Shown here: positions 49,657 through 59,031 of the stretch, in pieces
Layout: each line of letters begins with the position of its first letter
Position numbering within the stretch: the first letter of the stretch is position 1
Assembly: GCF_021044425.1 (NCBI RefSeq)
Contig: NZ_JAJNEC010000005.1
Location: forward strand, 2,356,001 to 2,420,000
From: Niabella pedocola
Lineage (GTDB): Bacteria; Bacteroidota; Bacteroidia; Chitinophagales; Chitinophagaceae
Reading direction: 5' to 3'
Length of the DNA stretch: 64,000 bases
Position numbers and translations under genes: made by a program
The notes under the pieces: model-generated
Told to the model about the DNA's origin: nothing
Databases searched by the model: none
The model's input: the letters and a program-made list of their open reading frames with translations, nothing else

Positions 49657-50481
49657 CTAGCTATCTAAAAAGAGATCGGTGTAAAGCGGCCCCCCGGGAG
49701 TAATCGCATACGCATCAAGGTTGGTGATGCCGGCTTCCTTCAGCACTTCCTCGTCCAGGAAACAATTGCCCGTACAACGGGCTGCTTCTTTTTGCAAAAT
49801 ATAAAACGCGGCGTCGGCAACGATCTGCGGTGTACGGCTCATATTGGCCAGGGCCTGACCACCCAGCAGGTTACGTACCGCTGCCGTATCGATGGTGGTT
49901 TTGGGCCAGAGTGCGTTGGCTGCAATGGGAATATTTTTAAATTCGGCCGCCCATCCAAGTGTAAGCAGGCTCATATTGTATTTGGAAATCGTATAGGCGA
50001 TATGCGGACCCAGCCATTTGGGGTTGAGATTAATGGGTGGCGACAGTGTAAGGATATGTGCATTGGCCGATTTTTTAAGATAAGGCAGCGCCGCCTGTAC
50101 CATTAAAAAACTTCCCCGAACATTGATCTCCTGCATCAGGTCGTATCTTTTCTGGGGGGTGGATGCCGTATCCGTTAAAGATATTGCAGAAGCATTGTTA
50201 ATGAGGATATCGATGCCGCCAAATGCTTCTACTGCAGCTTCCATTACATGCTGTACCTGGGTTTCCTCGCGCACATCGCAGGCTACAGGCAATGCCCTGC
50301 CGCCTGCTGCCTGTACCGCTTCGGCGGCTGAATAAATGGTACCGCCCAGTTTTTCATTTTCGGTTACGGACTTGGCGGCAATTACAATATTGGCACCTTC
50401 GGAAGCCAGCTTCAGGGCGATGGCTTTTCCAATGCCACGGGTAGCGCCGGAAATAACGGCGGTTTTATCCTTAAAAATCAT
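49657..50481 (-). CDS. Short-chain dehydrogenase/reductase (HSDL2-like)
   Basis: A 274-residue classical-type SDR. The nucleotide motif AVISGATRGIGKAI (Gly-x3-Gly-x-Gly), LINNASAIS (Asn-Asn-Ala) and catalytic Tyr/Lys in AYTISKYNM are present, with Ser in ILTLSPP. The long loop LWPKTTIDTAAVRNLLGG resembles HSDL2-type enzymes. It reduces or oxidises a hydroxyl/carbonyl substrate with NAD(P)H. The substrate is unknown. Confidence 0.92.
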   Translation of the reverse strand: MIFKDKTAVISGATRGIGKAIALKLASEGANIVIAAKSVTENEKLGGTIYSAAEAVQAAGGRALPVACDVREETQVQHVMEAAVEAFGGIDILINNASAISLTDTASTPQKRYDLMQEINVRGSFLMVQAALPYLKKSANAHILTLSPPINLNPKWLGPHIAYTISKYNMSLLTLGWAAEFKNIPIAANALWPKTTIDTAAVRNLLGGQALANMSRTPQIVADAAFYILQKEAARCTGNCFLDEEVLKEAGITNLDAYAITPGGPLYTDLFLDS

Positions 50482-50543
50482 AAAGTAAATTACGAAAACA
50501 AATGCATTCTGCGGAAACGGCGGCTTAAAAAAAGTACAGCGTT

Positions 50544-51239
50544 CTATTTCGCGGGTGGCGGAGCGGCTGGGGTAGGTGTTGGCGAACCAGTTTTGCCAGA
50601 AGCACCTGTTTTACCGGAAGAACCGGTTTGTCCGGTTGTGTTTTTATCGGAGGAAGTATCGGCAGGGGCCGCTGCTCCGGGCTGGCCGGGAAGGCCGGTT
50701 TGACCGGGCGATGTCTGACCATGCGTTTGGATGAATGTTACATTTTTCAGATCCTGGGTTGCCTGCAGGCCAAGGTCTCCCTGCAGCCGTTTATCGCTGG
50801 AATGGTACCGGGCAGGTTTATTCGTGTAAAACAATTGTTTGTTCTGATCCCACCAGAGATCCTGGCAATAAAGCGTATCTCCTTTTACCGATACTACCCG
50901 CACGCTGTCACGCAAATAAATCATGCTGATCGATTCCATGTATTTGCCGTACTTACTGTCGAGTTTGCTTTCGATCTTAGCACTGTCATTGTAGAAATCT
51001 ACATGTAAGGTTTTAGGAAATTCTGTATAAACCGTATCGGCCTGTACGCGCAGCATCAACGGAGCGGTCAGTTTCGCCTTTACCTTGCCTCCCTGCGACA
51101 GGTAACTTTCTACCTTAAGCGCCCTGTCCGTCATGGAAACTTTTTTAGAGAGGGCGTTGATCTCCTCGTCTGTATTTTCACAGGCGAACAAAAGCAGGAG
51201 CACTGCTGAAAGTAAAACGTATGTTGAACGCAACTTCAA
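50544..51239 (-). CDS. lptC: LPS export component LptC-like lipoprotein with Gly/Pro/Thr-rich tail
   Basis: A protein with a TTG start at 51239 giving MKLRSTYVLLSAVLLLLFAC as a lipoprotein signal (Cys20); the longer frame to 51320 overlaps the upstream gene and lacks an obvious start. The body has the LptC-type beta-jelly strands (KVKAKLTAPLMLRVQ, TLHVDFYNDSAKIES, DTLYCQDLWWDQNKQ, FYTNKPARYHS). The last 50 residues are rich in Gly, Thr and Pro, with repeated GQTG and GKTG. LptC passes LPS from LptB2FG to LptA. The tail is unusual for the family. Confidence 0.85.
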   Translation of the reverse strand: MKLRSTYVLLSAVLLLLFACENTDEEINALSKKVSMTDRALKVESYLSQGGKVKAKLTAPLMLRVQADTVYTEFPKTLHVDFYNDSAKIESKLDSKYGKYMESISMIYLRDSVRVVSVKGDTLYCQDLWWDQNKQLFYTNKPARYHSSDKRLQGDLGLQATQDLKNVTFIQTHGQTSPGQTGLPGQPGAAAPADTSSDKNTTGQTGSSGKTGASGKTGSPTPTPAAPPPAK

Positions 51240-51291
51240 AAACCGGTTTATTGCAAAAATAATGTAAATCTGCCCATAATACCGGAGCCAC

Positions 51292-52698
51292 TTATCGGTC
51301 TCCGTTCCGGCGCTTACCAAACCACATATCCGTGAGGGAGAAGCCGAGCGTTACCCGGTACATATTTTCCTGCAGCGGACTACTGCTGTTGCCCCGTTTA
51401 ATGTATTCCAGGCCCAGGTTGATCATGGTTGCCTGGCCTCTTGCCTGCTGGTTATAGTTGGCCAGCGGCAATCCTACACCGGCGGTAACACCATACAGCG
51501 GCAGTTGTTGTCCGCGCAGCTTGATATAGTCGGGTCCGGTGAAAAAGCCGATCCGGTAGTACATCTGGCTCAGGTAGTTCCTTTTGGTTACAGGACTGAA
51601 CTCGGCACCTATCTTCAGTTTCCAGTTACTGGCCACGGCGGTATCGGGCAGGTTATTTTCGCGGTAGTTCTGCCAGTTTGTGGTGGTAAAATCAGCGCCC
51701 AGCAACCATCCGGCTTCCGTTTGGGTTTGTGCCTTTTGCAGGATGAAGCCCGCAGTAAGGTTGGTAGGATAAGTAAGGGTTGATTTAAATCCGCTGGAAT
51801 CAATGATCTCCGTTGTACCGGTAGCACTATTGGTTGCACTGGCAGTATATGCCACATTGGTATTGATCTTTTGCTGCCAGTTTCCATAAACCCCGATGCC
51901 CAGGAACAGTTTATCGCTCATTTTTCCCTGGTATTGCAAACCGGCATCTGCGTAAATACCGCCCATAGACGTTCTGGAATCCCAGGTGCCCAGGGCATAT
52001 GCGGTGGAATCGTTGTAAAGGCTGCGGCGACGGGCGTAGTCCTTTGAACCAAAAAGGTAGCCGCCGTTAACGCCCAGGCTGAGGTAATGATTTTTTGCAA
52101 GGGCAAATTTAACCCCCGTACCCAATGAAGCCAGATAGGTACCGCCGGATCCTTCAAAAACAGTAGTAGCCGAGTCGATGGCTTCCCCGGTATTTTCATC
52201 CCGAAGCGGGCCGCTGGTATTCTGGATTTTATAGCTGATCCTGTTCAAAGGCCGCAGGCCCAGGGCCATACCCCAGTTGCGGCGGAGCGGAATACCCAGG
52301 GAGATCCGGTTAAAGATCAGGTTGCTGGAAGTAAAACGCGCCTGTTGTGATTTGTCGATCAGCGTATGGCCGGTTCCTTCAATGCCTATATCCAGTATCG
52401 CCCGTCCCTGCAATTGTTTGCGGGTGCCGGGTTCTGTAATGGACAGAAAAAAAGCGTAGGACGCCGGGTTGGCATAGTTTACGGAAGAATAGCTGTTATA
52501 TGCTGCGGAAACACCGCCCATACCTCTGCTGGTAGCACTGGATGAGGATATTTCGTCTCCCAGGCCGTATCTTGAATAAGGAGAGTTATCCTGCGCGTTT
52601 GCAATGAAACCGAAGCCGGTTAAACAAACGGCTGCGGCAATACGTTTTATTACAGACGCGTCCAATTTTCTAAGCGTTGTTAACTTCACTAATAGCAT
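51292..52698 (-). CDS. Conserved outer-membrane barrel protein
   Basis: A 468-residue protein with a signal peptide (IAAAVCLTGFGFIANAQ) and a long beta-rich body with features of outer-membrane proteins: DNSPYSRYGLGDEISSSSAT, NYANPASYAFF, NWGMALGLRPLNR and IGVYGNWQQKI. It begins 29 bases inside the coaX end and is followed by lptC, a grouping seen often in Bacteroidota. A role in envelope biogenesis is likely but its cargo is unknown. Confidence 0.8.
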   Translation of the reverse strand: MLLVKLTTLRKLDASVIKRIAAAVCLTGFGFIANAQDNSPYSRYGLGDEISSSSATSRGMGGVSAAYNSYSSVNYANPASYAFFLSITEPGTRKQLQGRAILDIGIEGTGHTLIDKSQQARFTSSNLIFNRISLGIPLRRNWGMALGLRPLNRISYKIQNTSGPLRDENTGEAIDSATTVFEGSGGTYLASLGTGVKFALAKNHYLSLGVNGGYLFGSKDYARRRSLYNDSTAYALGTWDSRTSMGGIYADAGLQYQGKMSDKLFLGIGVYGNWQQKINTNVAYTASATNSATGTTEIIDSSGFKSTLTYPTNLTAGFILQKAQTQTEAGWLLGADFTTTNWQNYRENNLPDTAVASNWKLKIGAEFSPVTKRNYLSQMYYRIGFFTGPDYIKLRGQQLPLYGVTAGVGLPLANYNQQARGQATMINLGLEYIKRGNSSSPLQENMYRVTLGFSLTDMWFGKRRNGDR

Positions 52699-53398
52699 AT
52701 AGGCCTTTAAATATTAATTCAGGGTCGGCAAATATCCTGCTTTTCAGGTGTGATGCCAAATGTTGCATATCCCCACCGGTTAATACCACGTTAAAGTTGT
52801 CGAATTTTTCCTCGTATGCCGCTATAAAACCGTCGAGTTCATAGGCCATTCCAAGGATAATACCGGATAAAATATTTGTTTCTGTATCATATCCCATCAG
52901 TGGAACGTCCGCCCTGGGCGCTATCAGGGGCAGCTTTACGGTATAATACTGCAGGGATTTTAACCGCATTTCCAGTCCCGGCGAAATGGAACCTCCAACC
53001 AGTTCCCGGTATTTATTTACAAAATTCAGGGTAATGCAGGTGCCCAGCCCAATCAGCAGCAGGTTTTTGCCCGGATAAAAATGTACACCGCCGGCCGCAA
53101 TCGCTAACCGGTCTGCACCAATGGTTTCTGGTTTGCCTACGGGTGTGGTAATAGGCAGTTTCGACTGGTAATTGAGGAGGTGAAAACGGGTTGTGTCTTT
53201 TAAAACGGTTTCTATTTCCGCATTATGGTCAATAACGGAAGATAGAATGGACTTTGCCGGTTTGTAGGTTTCAACCAGCGACCGGATGGTGGCGGTGGCG
53301 TCATCCTGCAGTACAAGGGTTTTTATAAGTTCATTGTCCTGAAAAACAGCAACCTTTTTCCTTGTATTTCCAAAGTCGAAACAAAGTGTGGTAGACAT
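52670..53398 (-). CDS. coaX: Type III pantothenate kinase
   Basis: A 242-residue ASKHA-fold kinase, the first step of coenzyme A synthesis. The phosphate motif CFDFGNTRKK is at the N-terminus; IGADRLA (Asp for pantothenate) and LIGLGTCITLNFV (second phosphate-binding motif) follow, then YHxx-like VLTGGDMQHL. I prefer the ATG at 53398 over a TTG three codons upstream. The end overlaps the outer-membrane gene by 29 bases. Confidence 0.95.
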   Translation of the reverse strand: MSTTLCFDFGNTRKKVAVFQDNELIKTLVLQDDATATIRSLVETYKPAKSILSSVIDHNAEIETVLKDTTRFHLLNYQSKLPITTPVGKPETIGADRLAIAAGGVHFYPGKNLLLIGLGTCITLNFVNKYRELVGGSISPGLEMRLKSLQYYTVKLPLIAPRADVPLMGYDTETNILSGIILGMAYELDGFIAAYEEKFDNFNVVLTGGDMQHLASHLKSRIFADPELIFKGLYAISEVNNA

Positions 53399-53492
53399 AA
53401 CGTGCAAGTAAATAAAAAATCAGCAACTTTTTCACCCTTTCTTCCGGCGCGCCATAGATCGGTGTAAACCGGCAAAAGTTAATATTTCCGGC

Positions 53493-54131
53493 CTATTTAA
53501 GGTCAAAGCCGCTCAGGTTGCGGAAATGGCCATTCATTTGTATTTTTTGTTTTAACTGGTTCATCTGCTCAAAAACGGGCAGCGTTTTTTCAAAATGCCG
53601 TTTCAGGTACTCCTGGCGTTGCCGTTCCTGTGTCAATTGTAAAAACTCGTATTCTTCCTGGATCGTCAATCCGGAATGGTGCGCAATATCATAGGCGGTC
53701 AAAAGATCATCCTCTTTCCGGAACTCTTTCTTTACCTGCAGGTAATCGTGCAGGGTGCGCATTTGTTTTACCAGCAGGCGCATAACCTCGGGGTTACCGG
53801 TCCGGTTATTTTGGGGGTAATTGACAATTGCCCCGGAATAGAGCTTTTCCGGGATCTCCCGGATCACTTCCAGAATGCGAAACAGATCACCGCCCTTTGT
53901 ATGAATGTCCATTTCGCCGTTTTCATAAACCTTTACGATCTCTTCCACATGTACCAGTGAACCCCAGTCCTGGAGCTGGTTATTCACGACCACCGGTATC
54001 CCAAACGGTTTGCGGCTGCTGGCAGACTCTTGGATCAATTGTTTATACCGCGGTTCAAAAATATGCAGGTTTACCTGTTCACCGGGAAACACAACGATCG
54101 ACAAAGGGAATATCGGTATGAAATTGGTCAT
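53493..54131 (-). CDS. Lon N-terminal-domain (LON substrate-binding) protein
   Basis: A 212-residue protein consisting only of a Lon-type N-terminal domain: FIPIFPLSIVVFPGEQVNLH, IFEPRYKQLI, GIPVVV and EEIVKVYENGEMD. A helical tail follows. There is no AAA or protease domain. Such stand-alone LON-N proteins may bind damaged or unfolded substrates. The start at 54131 is fixed by the -7 box TACCTTTG just upstream, only three bases away, so it is probably leaderless. Confidence 0.88.
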   Translation of the reverse strand: MTNFIPIFPLSIVVFPGEQVNLHIFEPRYKQLIQESASSRKPFGIPVVVNNQLQDWGSLVHVEEIVKVYENGEMDIHTKGGDLFRILEVIREIPEKLYSGAIVNYPQNNRTGNPEVMRLLVKQMRTLHDYLQVKKEFRKEDDLLTAYDIAHHSGLTIQEEYEFLQLTQERQRQEYLKRHFEKTLPVFEQMNQLKQKIQMNGHFRNLSGFDLK

Positions 54132-54134
54132 GCC

Positions 54135-54142
54135 CAAAGGTA
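54135..54142 (-). promoter_or_regulatory. -7 box TACCTTTG, leaderless start of the LON-N gene
   Basis: An exact TAnnTTTG match on the minus strand, three bases before the ATG at 54131. Transcription starting about six bases after the box would begin at or just inside the coding sequence, implying a leaderless transcript. Confidence 0.55.
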
Positions 54143-54351
54143 AAAAAAGTTTAAGGTCTGTGTTTTTATAAATTTTGATAAGAACCAGAAGATGCCCGGC
54201 TTCAGGAATGAAGTCTTCCGGGTTAAAAGAATTTTGGGGCCGCCCTGCCGTTACCAGTTGGCGGAAGATCATCTATGGTTCGGCGGTCGTTAAAAATCGC
54301 AGCTTGCGATCCTTTTACACTATAAATCTTCCGTATTTTAGCAATCATTAT

Positions 54352-55257
54352 ATGTGGAATCCGCTAATAACCGGGGTGAGGGAGGGCGATACCAAAAGCA
54401 TCGCCCGGGCCATCAGTCTTGTAGAAAATGAACAGGAGGGATATGCGTCTTTCCTGGAGCAGCTGCAGCCGCATGCCGTTCCGGTAGTGGGCATTACCGG
54501 GCCTCCGGGTGCAGGTAAAAGCACGTTAACAGACGCTCTTGTAGGATTTGCCGTAGCTGAAGGTAAAAACGTGGCGGTGATCTGCGTGGATCCTTCTTCC
54601 CCCTTTCATTTTGGAGCGCTTTTGGGCGATCGTATCCGCTTAAACCGTTGGTACCTCGATGAACGTGTTTTTATCCGCTCGCTGGCCAGCCGGGGTGCCA
54701 TGGGCGGATTGAATCCAAAAATCATCGAAATAACCGATTTGCTGAAGGCGGCCCCGTTCGACCTGATCATTGTGGAAACGGTGGGTGTAGGACAAAGTGA
54801 AATCGAGATCGCCGGGCTGGCAGACGTAACCATTGTGGTGCTGGTACCGGAGGCGGGTGATGAGGTGCAAACGATGAAAGCGGGGTTAATGGAAATTGCC
54901 GACATTTTTGTAGTGAACAAGAGCGACCGCCCGGGTGCGGATCTTTTTATAAAACACCTGAAACAGATGCTGGCGCCTGCATTTTCCAGAACCACGGAGC
55001 TGTTGCCGGTAATACCAACAGCGGCACATGAAATGAAAGGGATCGATACGTTGTACGCACTGTTGCTTCAAAAAACAGCGGCTGTTGTGCCCAATGAACG
55101 AAAGGGATGGCTGCTGGCGGAGAAAGCATACCAACTCCTGCAAAAAAAGCGCATGCAGGGCATTGATAAACGGGTATTGAAAGCGGCGATAGCCGCGGAA
55201 ACAGCAGCCGGCGGGTTTAATTTGTACCGGTTTGTAAGAAACCTGGAGCAGCGGTAA
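54352..55257 (+). CDS. meaB: Methylmalonyl-CoA mutase-associated GTPase MeaB
   Basis: A 301-residue G3E-type GTPase from the ATG at 54352; an upstream frame to 54175 has no family character. Walker A GPPGAGKST, switch region VDPSSPFHFGALLGD, DLIIVETVGVGQSE and NKSDRPGAD for guanine specificity are clear. MeaB/ArgK chaperones load and protect the cobalamin of methylmalonyl-CoA mutase. The mutase subunits are not in this window. A TATTTTAG box precedes the start by about 12 bases. Confidence 0.93.
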   Translation: MWNPLITGVREGDTKSIARAISLVENEQEGYASFLEQLQPHAVPVVGITGPPGAGKSTLTDALVGFAVAEGKNVAVICVDPSSPFHFGALLGDRIRLNRWYLDERVFIRSLASRGAMGGLNPKIIEITDLLKAAPFDLIIVETVGVGQSEIEIAGLADVTIVVLVPEAGDEVQTMKAGLMEIADIFVVNKSDRPGADLFIKHLKQMLAPAFSRTTELLPVIPTAAHEMKGIDTLYALLLQKTAAVVPNERKGWLLAEKAYQLLQKKRMQGIDKRVLKAAIAAETAAGGFNLYRFVRNLEQR

Positions 55258-55269
55258 CAATCCGGTTGT

Positions 55270-56085
55270 TTAGGAACGTTGCAAATGATCCTGGATGCCT
55301 ACCGGTGCTGTGATCAGTTTTTCTGAGATCGACTTCTGCAGCAATTCATTATTGGTTAACACACTATTCCGTTCTTTTTCTTTATGATAGATATGAAAAA
55401 CGATGGCACTGTGCTTTACGACCATTTTTGATATTCCGAAATTGATCAGCCGGGCGGCAATTTCGTTGTCTTCTCTTCCCCAGCCCTGTATTTCTTCGTT
55501 ATAACCGTTAACCGCCATCAGATCCTTTCTCCAAAAGGCCATATTACAGCCACGCAGGTAAAAAATATCGTCTGCCCGGTGTTTTTTGTAAAGCTTTGTA
55601 AGGATGGGAATGCGCAAGCCGTTGTTTTTATTTAATGAGCTCCAGCGGAACAGGGACGCTTTTCCTTTCCGGCGGTGCAGCAGTTTTTTAGAATATGCTT
55701 CGCTCAGGATAACCCGGCTGCCCGTTGCAAAACATCCGGGGTTGCTCAAACGGAGGTGGTCTTCTACAAACCGTTTATGAAGGATCAGGTCGCTGTCGAT
55801 CTGGATAATATACTCACAGTTGGCTTTTGCAATGGCCTTATTGCGGATCCGGGCCAGCTGAAAGCCTTCATCCGGCTGCCATACATGAATGAGCGGAACG
55901 GGAAACAGGGCCTGGAATCGCTCGATCAGGCTCCGGGTTTCACGCGTGGACCCGTCATCCGCGATGATCACCTCATTGGGCATCCGGCTTTGCCTTAAAA
56001 TACTTTTCAGGCAACATTCCAGTGCTTCCGGCCAGTTATAGGTCGAAATAATCAATGAGGAAGTCGGATAGCTTTTGTTAATCAT
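55270..56085 (-). CDS. Glycosyltransferase family 2 protein
   Basis: A 271-residue GT-A glycosyltransferase. The N-terminal SLIISTYNWPEALECCLKSI and EVIIADDGSTRETRSLIERF nucleotide-binding strands, IIQIDSDLILHKRF (DxD), and the C-terminal WGREDNEIAARLINFG (galactosyltransferase-like) block are present. No membrane segment. It probably adds a sugar to an LPS core or other surface glycan. It converges with meaB (12 bases apart). Confidence 0.9.
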   Translation of the reverse strand: MINKSYPTSSLIISTYNWPEALECCLKSILRQSRMPNEVIIADDGSTRETRSLIERFQALFPVPLIHVWQPDEGFQLARIRNKAIAKANCEYIIQIDSDLILHKRFVEDHLRLSNPGCFATGSRVILSEAYSKKLLHRRKGKASLFRWSSLNKNNGLRIPILTKLYKKHRADDIFYLRGCNMAFWRKDLMAVNGYNEEIQGWGREDNEIAARLINFGISKMVVKHSAIVFHIYHKEKERNSVLTNNELLQKSISEKLITAPVGIQDHLQRS

Positions 56086-56793
56086 GCTGTGTTAATCTTG
56101 AGCGACCCATTACTGCAGCAACTTCTTTTTTTGGTCCTTCACGTTTGAATTCTTTTTTTTGAGACTGTTATCTGATATATTTAATCACTACAACCAATGA
56201 TCTGTTTTTGTTCCTGTTCCCTGCTGGCTCATTGTGGCCATGGCTTCCTGTGAGTACCTTTGGCCGCCGGGGAAACCTTGATCCAACCCGATTTAGACGC
56301 ACCACCGGTGACAAAAATAAGGCAGATCTTATTGCCATACAGCGTGTTTTATATACCAAGATCCCTATTTGAACCGGGCAGATTGCTGAACCGGCTGGCC
56401 TGCCTGATGAGCTCCGGATGCATTGTTAAAAGAGCGCTGATGCTTTCCCCGAACTGCGTTCATTCATTGCCGTATTGGTCGACAGTTCGTTTTGAGATTA
56501 CGTAAGACCAGACCGGGCATATTGGCCGGTTTTAGACAAAACGATTGATGCACGGATGAACATTTCGTATTTGCCTGGTTGCCTTATCCTTCTGTTATGG
56601 TATCCGGAGATCAATAACAAAATACTGCTTCCAATGCCCTATCTGTTGGAAAATACCATTATACAAAGGTATTGATTCGTAGTATATATTTTGAATATTT
56701 AAACCGCCGGAACAAGCAATGCGCCTGCAAATACGGAGCAGATGCTTAAAGCTGCAAAAACGGATCGGGTCAGTCCTGCCGTGGCAGAGCATA
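56086..56793. other. 708-base region without a supported gene
   Basis: Several short frames occur on both strands (for example 56260-56505 plus and 56595-56792 minus), but none shows a known motif, a ribosome-site-like start or consistent codon use. There is no strong hairpin or repeat I can see. It may hold remains of a decayed gene; I found no recognisable fragment. Confidence 0.5.
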
Positions 56794-57510
56794 CTATTTT
56801 CGCTTCTGCAGTTGTTGAAGTGTGGCTCTCAGGTCTTTGTGTAAAGGCGCCTCCAGCTCCAGCCAGTGGCCATCGGGAGCCTGAATTTTTAGCTGGGCTG
56901 CATGCAGGGCCAGCCGGTTCAGCAAAGGGCGCTCCTCAAGATGCTCTTTCGACAGGTTGAACTTCGATTTGAACGAGGAAAGGTATACCGGTTTGCCATC
57001 TCCGTAAAGTGTATCAACAGCCAGCGGATGCCCGATCTCCTTTGCATGGATCCGTATCTGGTGCGTTCGGCCCGTATGGATCCGGAATTCCGTCCAGCTG
57101 TAGAGGGTAAAATCATGCAGCACTTTAAAATCTGTAAGCGCCGGTTTACCCCGGCGGTGAATGATCATGGTGCCCCGTTTTACCATATTTTCGGCAATGG
57201 GGGCATCAACACTGCCCGATGGTTCCGGTACTGACCCGATGACCAGGCCGTTATAGATCTTTATCGTTTTCCGGGCTTCAAACTGCTGACAAAAATATTT
57301 ATGCGCCCCGGCATGTTTTCCAAAAATGATCAACCCGCTGGTTTCACGGTCCAGCCGGTGAATGGTAAAAATATCAGGACAGGTATGCTGCAGCAGCTCC
57401 TTCAGCGAAGGCTCTTTTCCCTCGCGGTCCGGAATCGAAAGCAAACCGGAGGGCTTGTTCAGGGCCACCAGGTCATCATTTTCAAAAACAATTAAATCCT
57501 GAAGCTTCAT
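56794..57510 (-). CDS. RluA-family pseudouridine synthase
   Basis: A 238-residue RNA pseudouridine synthase from the ATG at 57510. The catalytic motif HRLDRETSGLIIFGK carries the active Asp, with RTHQIRIHAKEIGHPLAVD as the second family signature. There is no S4 domain, as in RluA/RluC subgroup members lacking it. It modifies uridines in rRNA or tRNA; the specific site is unknown. Confidence 0.92.
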   Translation of the reverse strand: MKLQDLIVFENDDLVALNKPSGLLSIPDREGKEPSLKELLQHTCPDIFTIHRLDRETSGLIIFGKHAGAHKYFCQQFEARKTIKIYNGLVIGSVPEPSGSVDAPIAENMVKRGTMIIHRRGKPALTDFKVLHDFTLYSWTEFRIHTGRTHQIRIHAKEIGHPLAVDTLYGDGKPVYLSSFKSKFNLSKEHLEERPLLNRLALHAAQLKIQAPDGHWLELEAPLHKDLRATLQQLQKRK

Positions 57511-57576
57511 GTTTGTGTTAAGGTACTGTTTCAATTAACCGGGCATAATCCCGGAGCTGTCAGCAAAAGCAGTCCG

Positions 57577-58497
57577 TTATTTTTTTCCCTTTCCAAAAAA
57601 TTTAAGATTGCGCACTTCCTTCTCGGTCAGGAAACGGAACTTTCCACGTTCGATATTCTTTTTAGTAAGCCCGCCAAACATCACGCGGTCCAGGTTCTTT
57701 ACATCGTATCCTACGGATTCAAAAATGCGGCGTACAATGCGGTTCCGGCCATTGTGTATTTCAATACCGATCTGGGTTTTATCCTTCATATCCGAATAGG
57801 CCAGCACATCCACCGGTGCGGGCCCGTCTTCCAGCACCACGCCTTTCAGTATTTTATCAAAGTCCTTCTTTTCAAGCGGTTTGTTCAAGGTGGCGGCGTA
57901 AATCTTTTTTATTTCATTGCTGGGATGGGTGAGTTGCTGGGCCAGCTCTCCGTCATTGGTAATCAGCAGTACGCCAGAAGTGTTCCGGTCCAGGCGCCCC
58001 ACGGGATATACCCGTTCAGTCGTTGCATTTTTGATGAGGTCCAGGACCGTTTTCCGCTTTTGCGGATCGTCTGTGGTGGTAATATAATCCTTGGGTTTGT
58101 TCAGCAGGATATAGACCAGGTTTTTAGCCGGCGTTACTTTTTTATTGTTCACGGTGATCACATCCGCCGGTAGCACCTTGTAGCCCGGTTCCAGGGTTAC
58201 CACCGCATTTACCTTCACTTTTCCGTCTTTAATTAAATCGGCAGCATCCCTTCTGGAGCAAATACCACTGTGTGCCAGGTATTTGTTTAAGGGCATTTGC
58301 ACTGTTGCAGGGGTTTTCCGTTCAATCTTCGGTGCTGCGCTTTGGGTTGCTTTGGCTGCGGCTTCCGCCTTCTTTTGTTCAAAGAACGCTGCCCGTTCCT
58401 TTTTATATTGCCGTTTTTCCTGTTTAAAGGCCTCTTTTATAGCGGCGTTACTTTTTTTGCTTGCAAATTTTGCAAAGCGGGGATCAATTTTTTTCAT
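57577..58497 (-). CDS. RsuA/RluB-family rRNA pseudouridine synthase
   Basis: A 306-residue enzyme from the ATG at 58497. A charged, lysine-rich N-terminal extension (about 1-65) precedes an S4 RNA-binding domain (PLNKYLAHSGICSRRDAADL) and the catalytic domain with GRLDRNTSGVLLITNDGELA and IEIHNGRNRIVRRIFESVGY. RluB/RsuA-type enzymes make pseudouridine in 23S or 16S rRNA. A stable inverted repeat upstream ends the neighbouring minus-strand gene. Confidence 0.92.
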   Translation of the reverse strand: MKKIDPRFAKFASKKSNAAIKEAFKQEKRQYKKERAAFFEQKKAEAAAKATQSAAPKIERKTPATVQMPLNKYLAHSGICSRRDAADLIKDGKVKVNAVVTLEPGYKVLPADVITVNNKKVTPAKNLVYILLNKPKDYITTTDDPQKRKTVLDLIKNATTERVYPVGRLDRNTSGVLLITNDGELAQQLTHPSNEIKKIYAATLNKPLEKKDFDKILKGVVLEDGPAPVDVLAYSDMKDKTQIGIEIHNGRNRIVRRIFESVGYDVKNLDRVMFGGLTKKNIERGKFRFLTEKEVRNLKFFGKGKK

Positions 58498-58539
58498 TGT
58501 ATGAATTGCTATTTTACAACAGTAAGCCGCAAATATCGT

Positions 58540-58573
58540 AAAAAAAAGGGCCATCTTAAAAAATAAGATGGCC
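58540..58573 (-). terminator. Rho-independent terminator after the Spy-like pair
   Basis: GGCCATCTTA and TAAGATGGCC form a perfect 10-bp stem, followed on the minus strand by an eight-T run (plus-strand As 58540-58547). It ends the transcript of the 58601-58999 gene. Confidence 0.85.
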
Positions 58574-58600
58574 TCCTGGTAAATATAAAACGATCACTTC

Positions 58601-58999
58601 TTATTGCTGAGCCTGATTGTTCCCCTGGTTGTTCCGGCCTTTTTCCCGGCGTTCTTTCATTTTTGCCTCCAGTTTTTCCGACTGTTCTTTGGTAAGGATT
58701 TTATCACGCGCTTCTTTTTGAGAGGTACGGAGGGCTTTTCCTTTTTCTCGTTTCTGATCATCTGTCAGTGAATTATCTTCCCGGAGCGCCTTCATTTGTT
58801 TCCCGTTTTCCTCATACAGGGCTTTCAGCTTGTCTTTTTGGTCTTTTGATAAATTCAGGTCGGGATCATCCCAGTTCATTCCGCCACGGCGGTCATTCAT
58901 GCCTCTTTCGGCTTTTTCTTTTTTGGGCGCATCCTGCGCAAATGTGGCAGAAACGCTGAACAGGCTCACGATTGCTGCAATTAAGATTGTTTTTTTCAT
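58601..58999 (-). CDS. Small Spy/CpxP-like periplasmic helical protein
   Basis: A 132-residue protein with a signal peptide (LIAAIVSLFSVSATFAQ) and one charged helical module (about 50-113, LNLSKDQKDKLKALYEENGK to ILTKEQSEKLEA). The module matches the two modules of the upstream gene. Helical LTxDQ repeats recall Spy/CpxP-type envelope chaperones, though the classical LTxxQ motif is only partly present. It follows the 59032-59706 gene by 32 bases and ends at a strong terminator. Confidence 0.75.
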   Translation of the reverse strand: MKKTILIAAIVSLFSVSATFAQDAPKKEKAERGMNDRRGGMNWDDPDLNLSKDQKDKLKALYEENGKQMKALREDNSLTDDQKREKGKALRTSQKEARDKILTKEQSEKLEAKMKERREKGRNNQGNNQAQQ

Positions 59000-59031
59000 T
59001 TTTTGTTTTTTAAGTTTTTAGAGATGCTTGT

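Noticed and set aside
54175..54351. Longer MeaB N-terminus
   Set aside because: The 59 additional residues have no MeaB character and would cover the TATTTTAG promoter-like box and the region upstream of the Lon-N gene.
56260..56792. Short frames of 63-81 codons on both strands
   Set aside because: No recognised motif, no start signal and no coherent codon use; the frames overlap each other on opposite strands.
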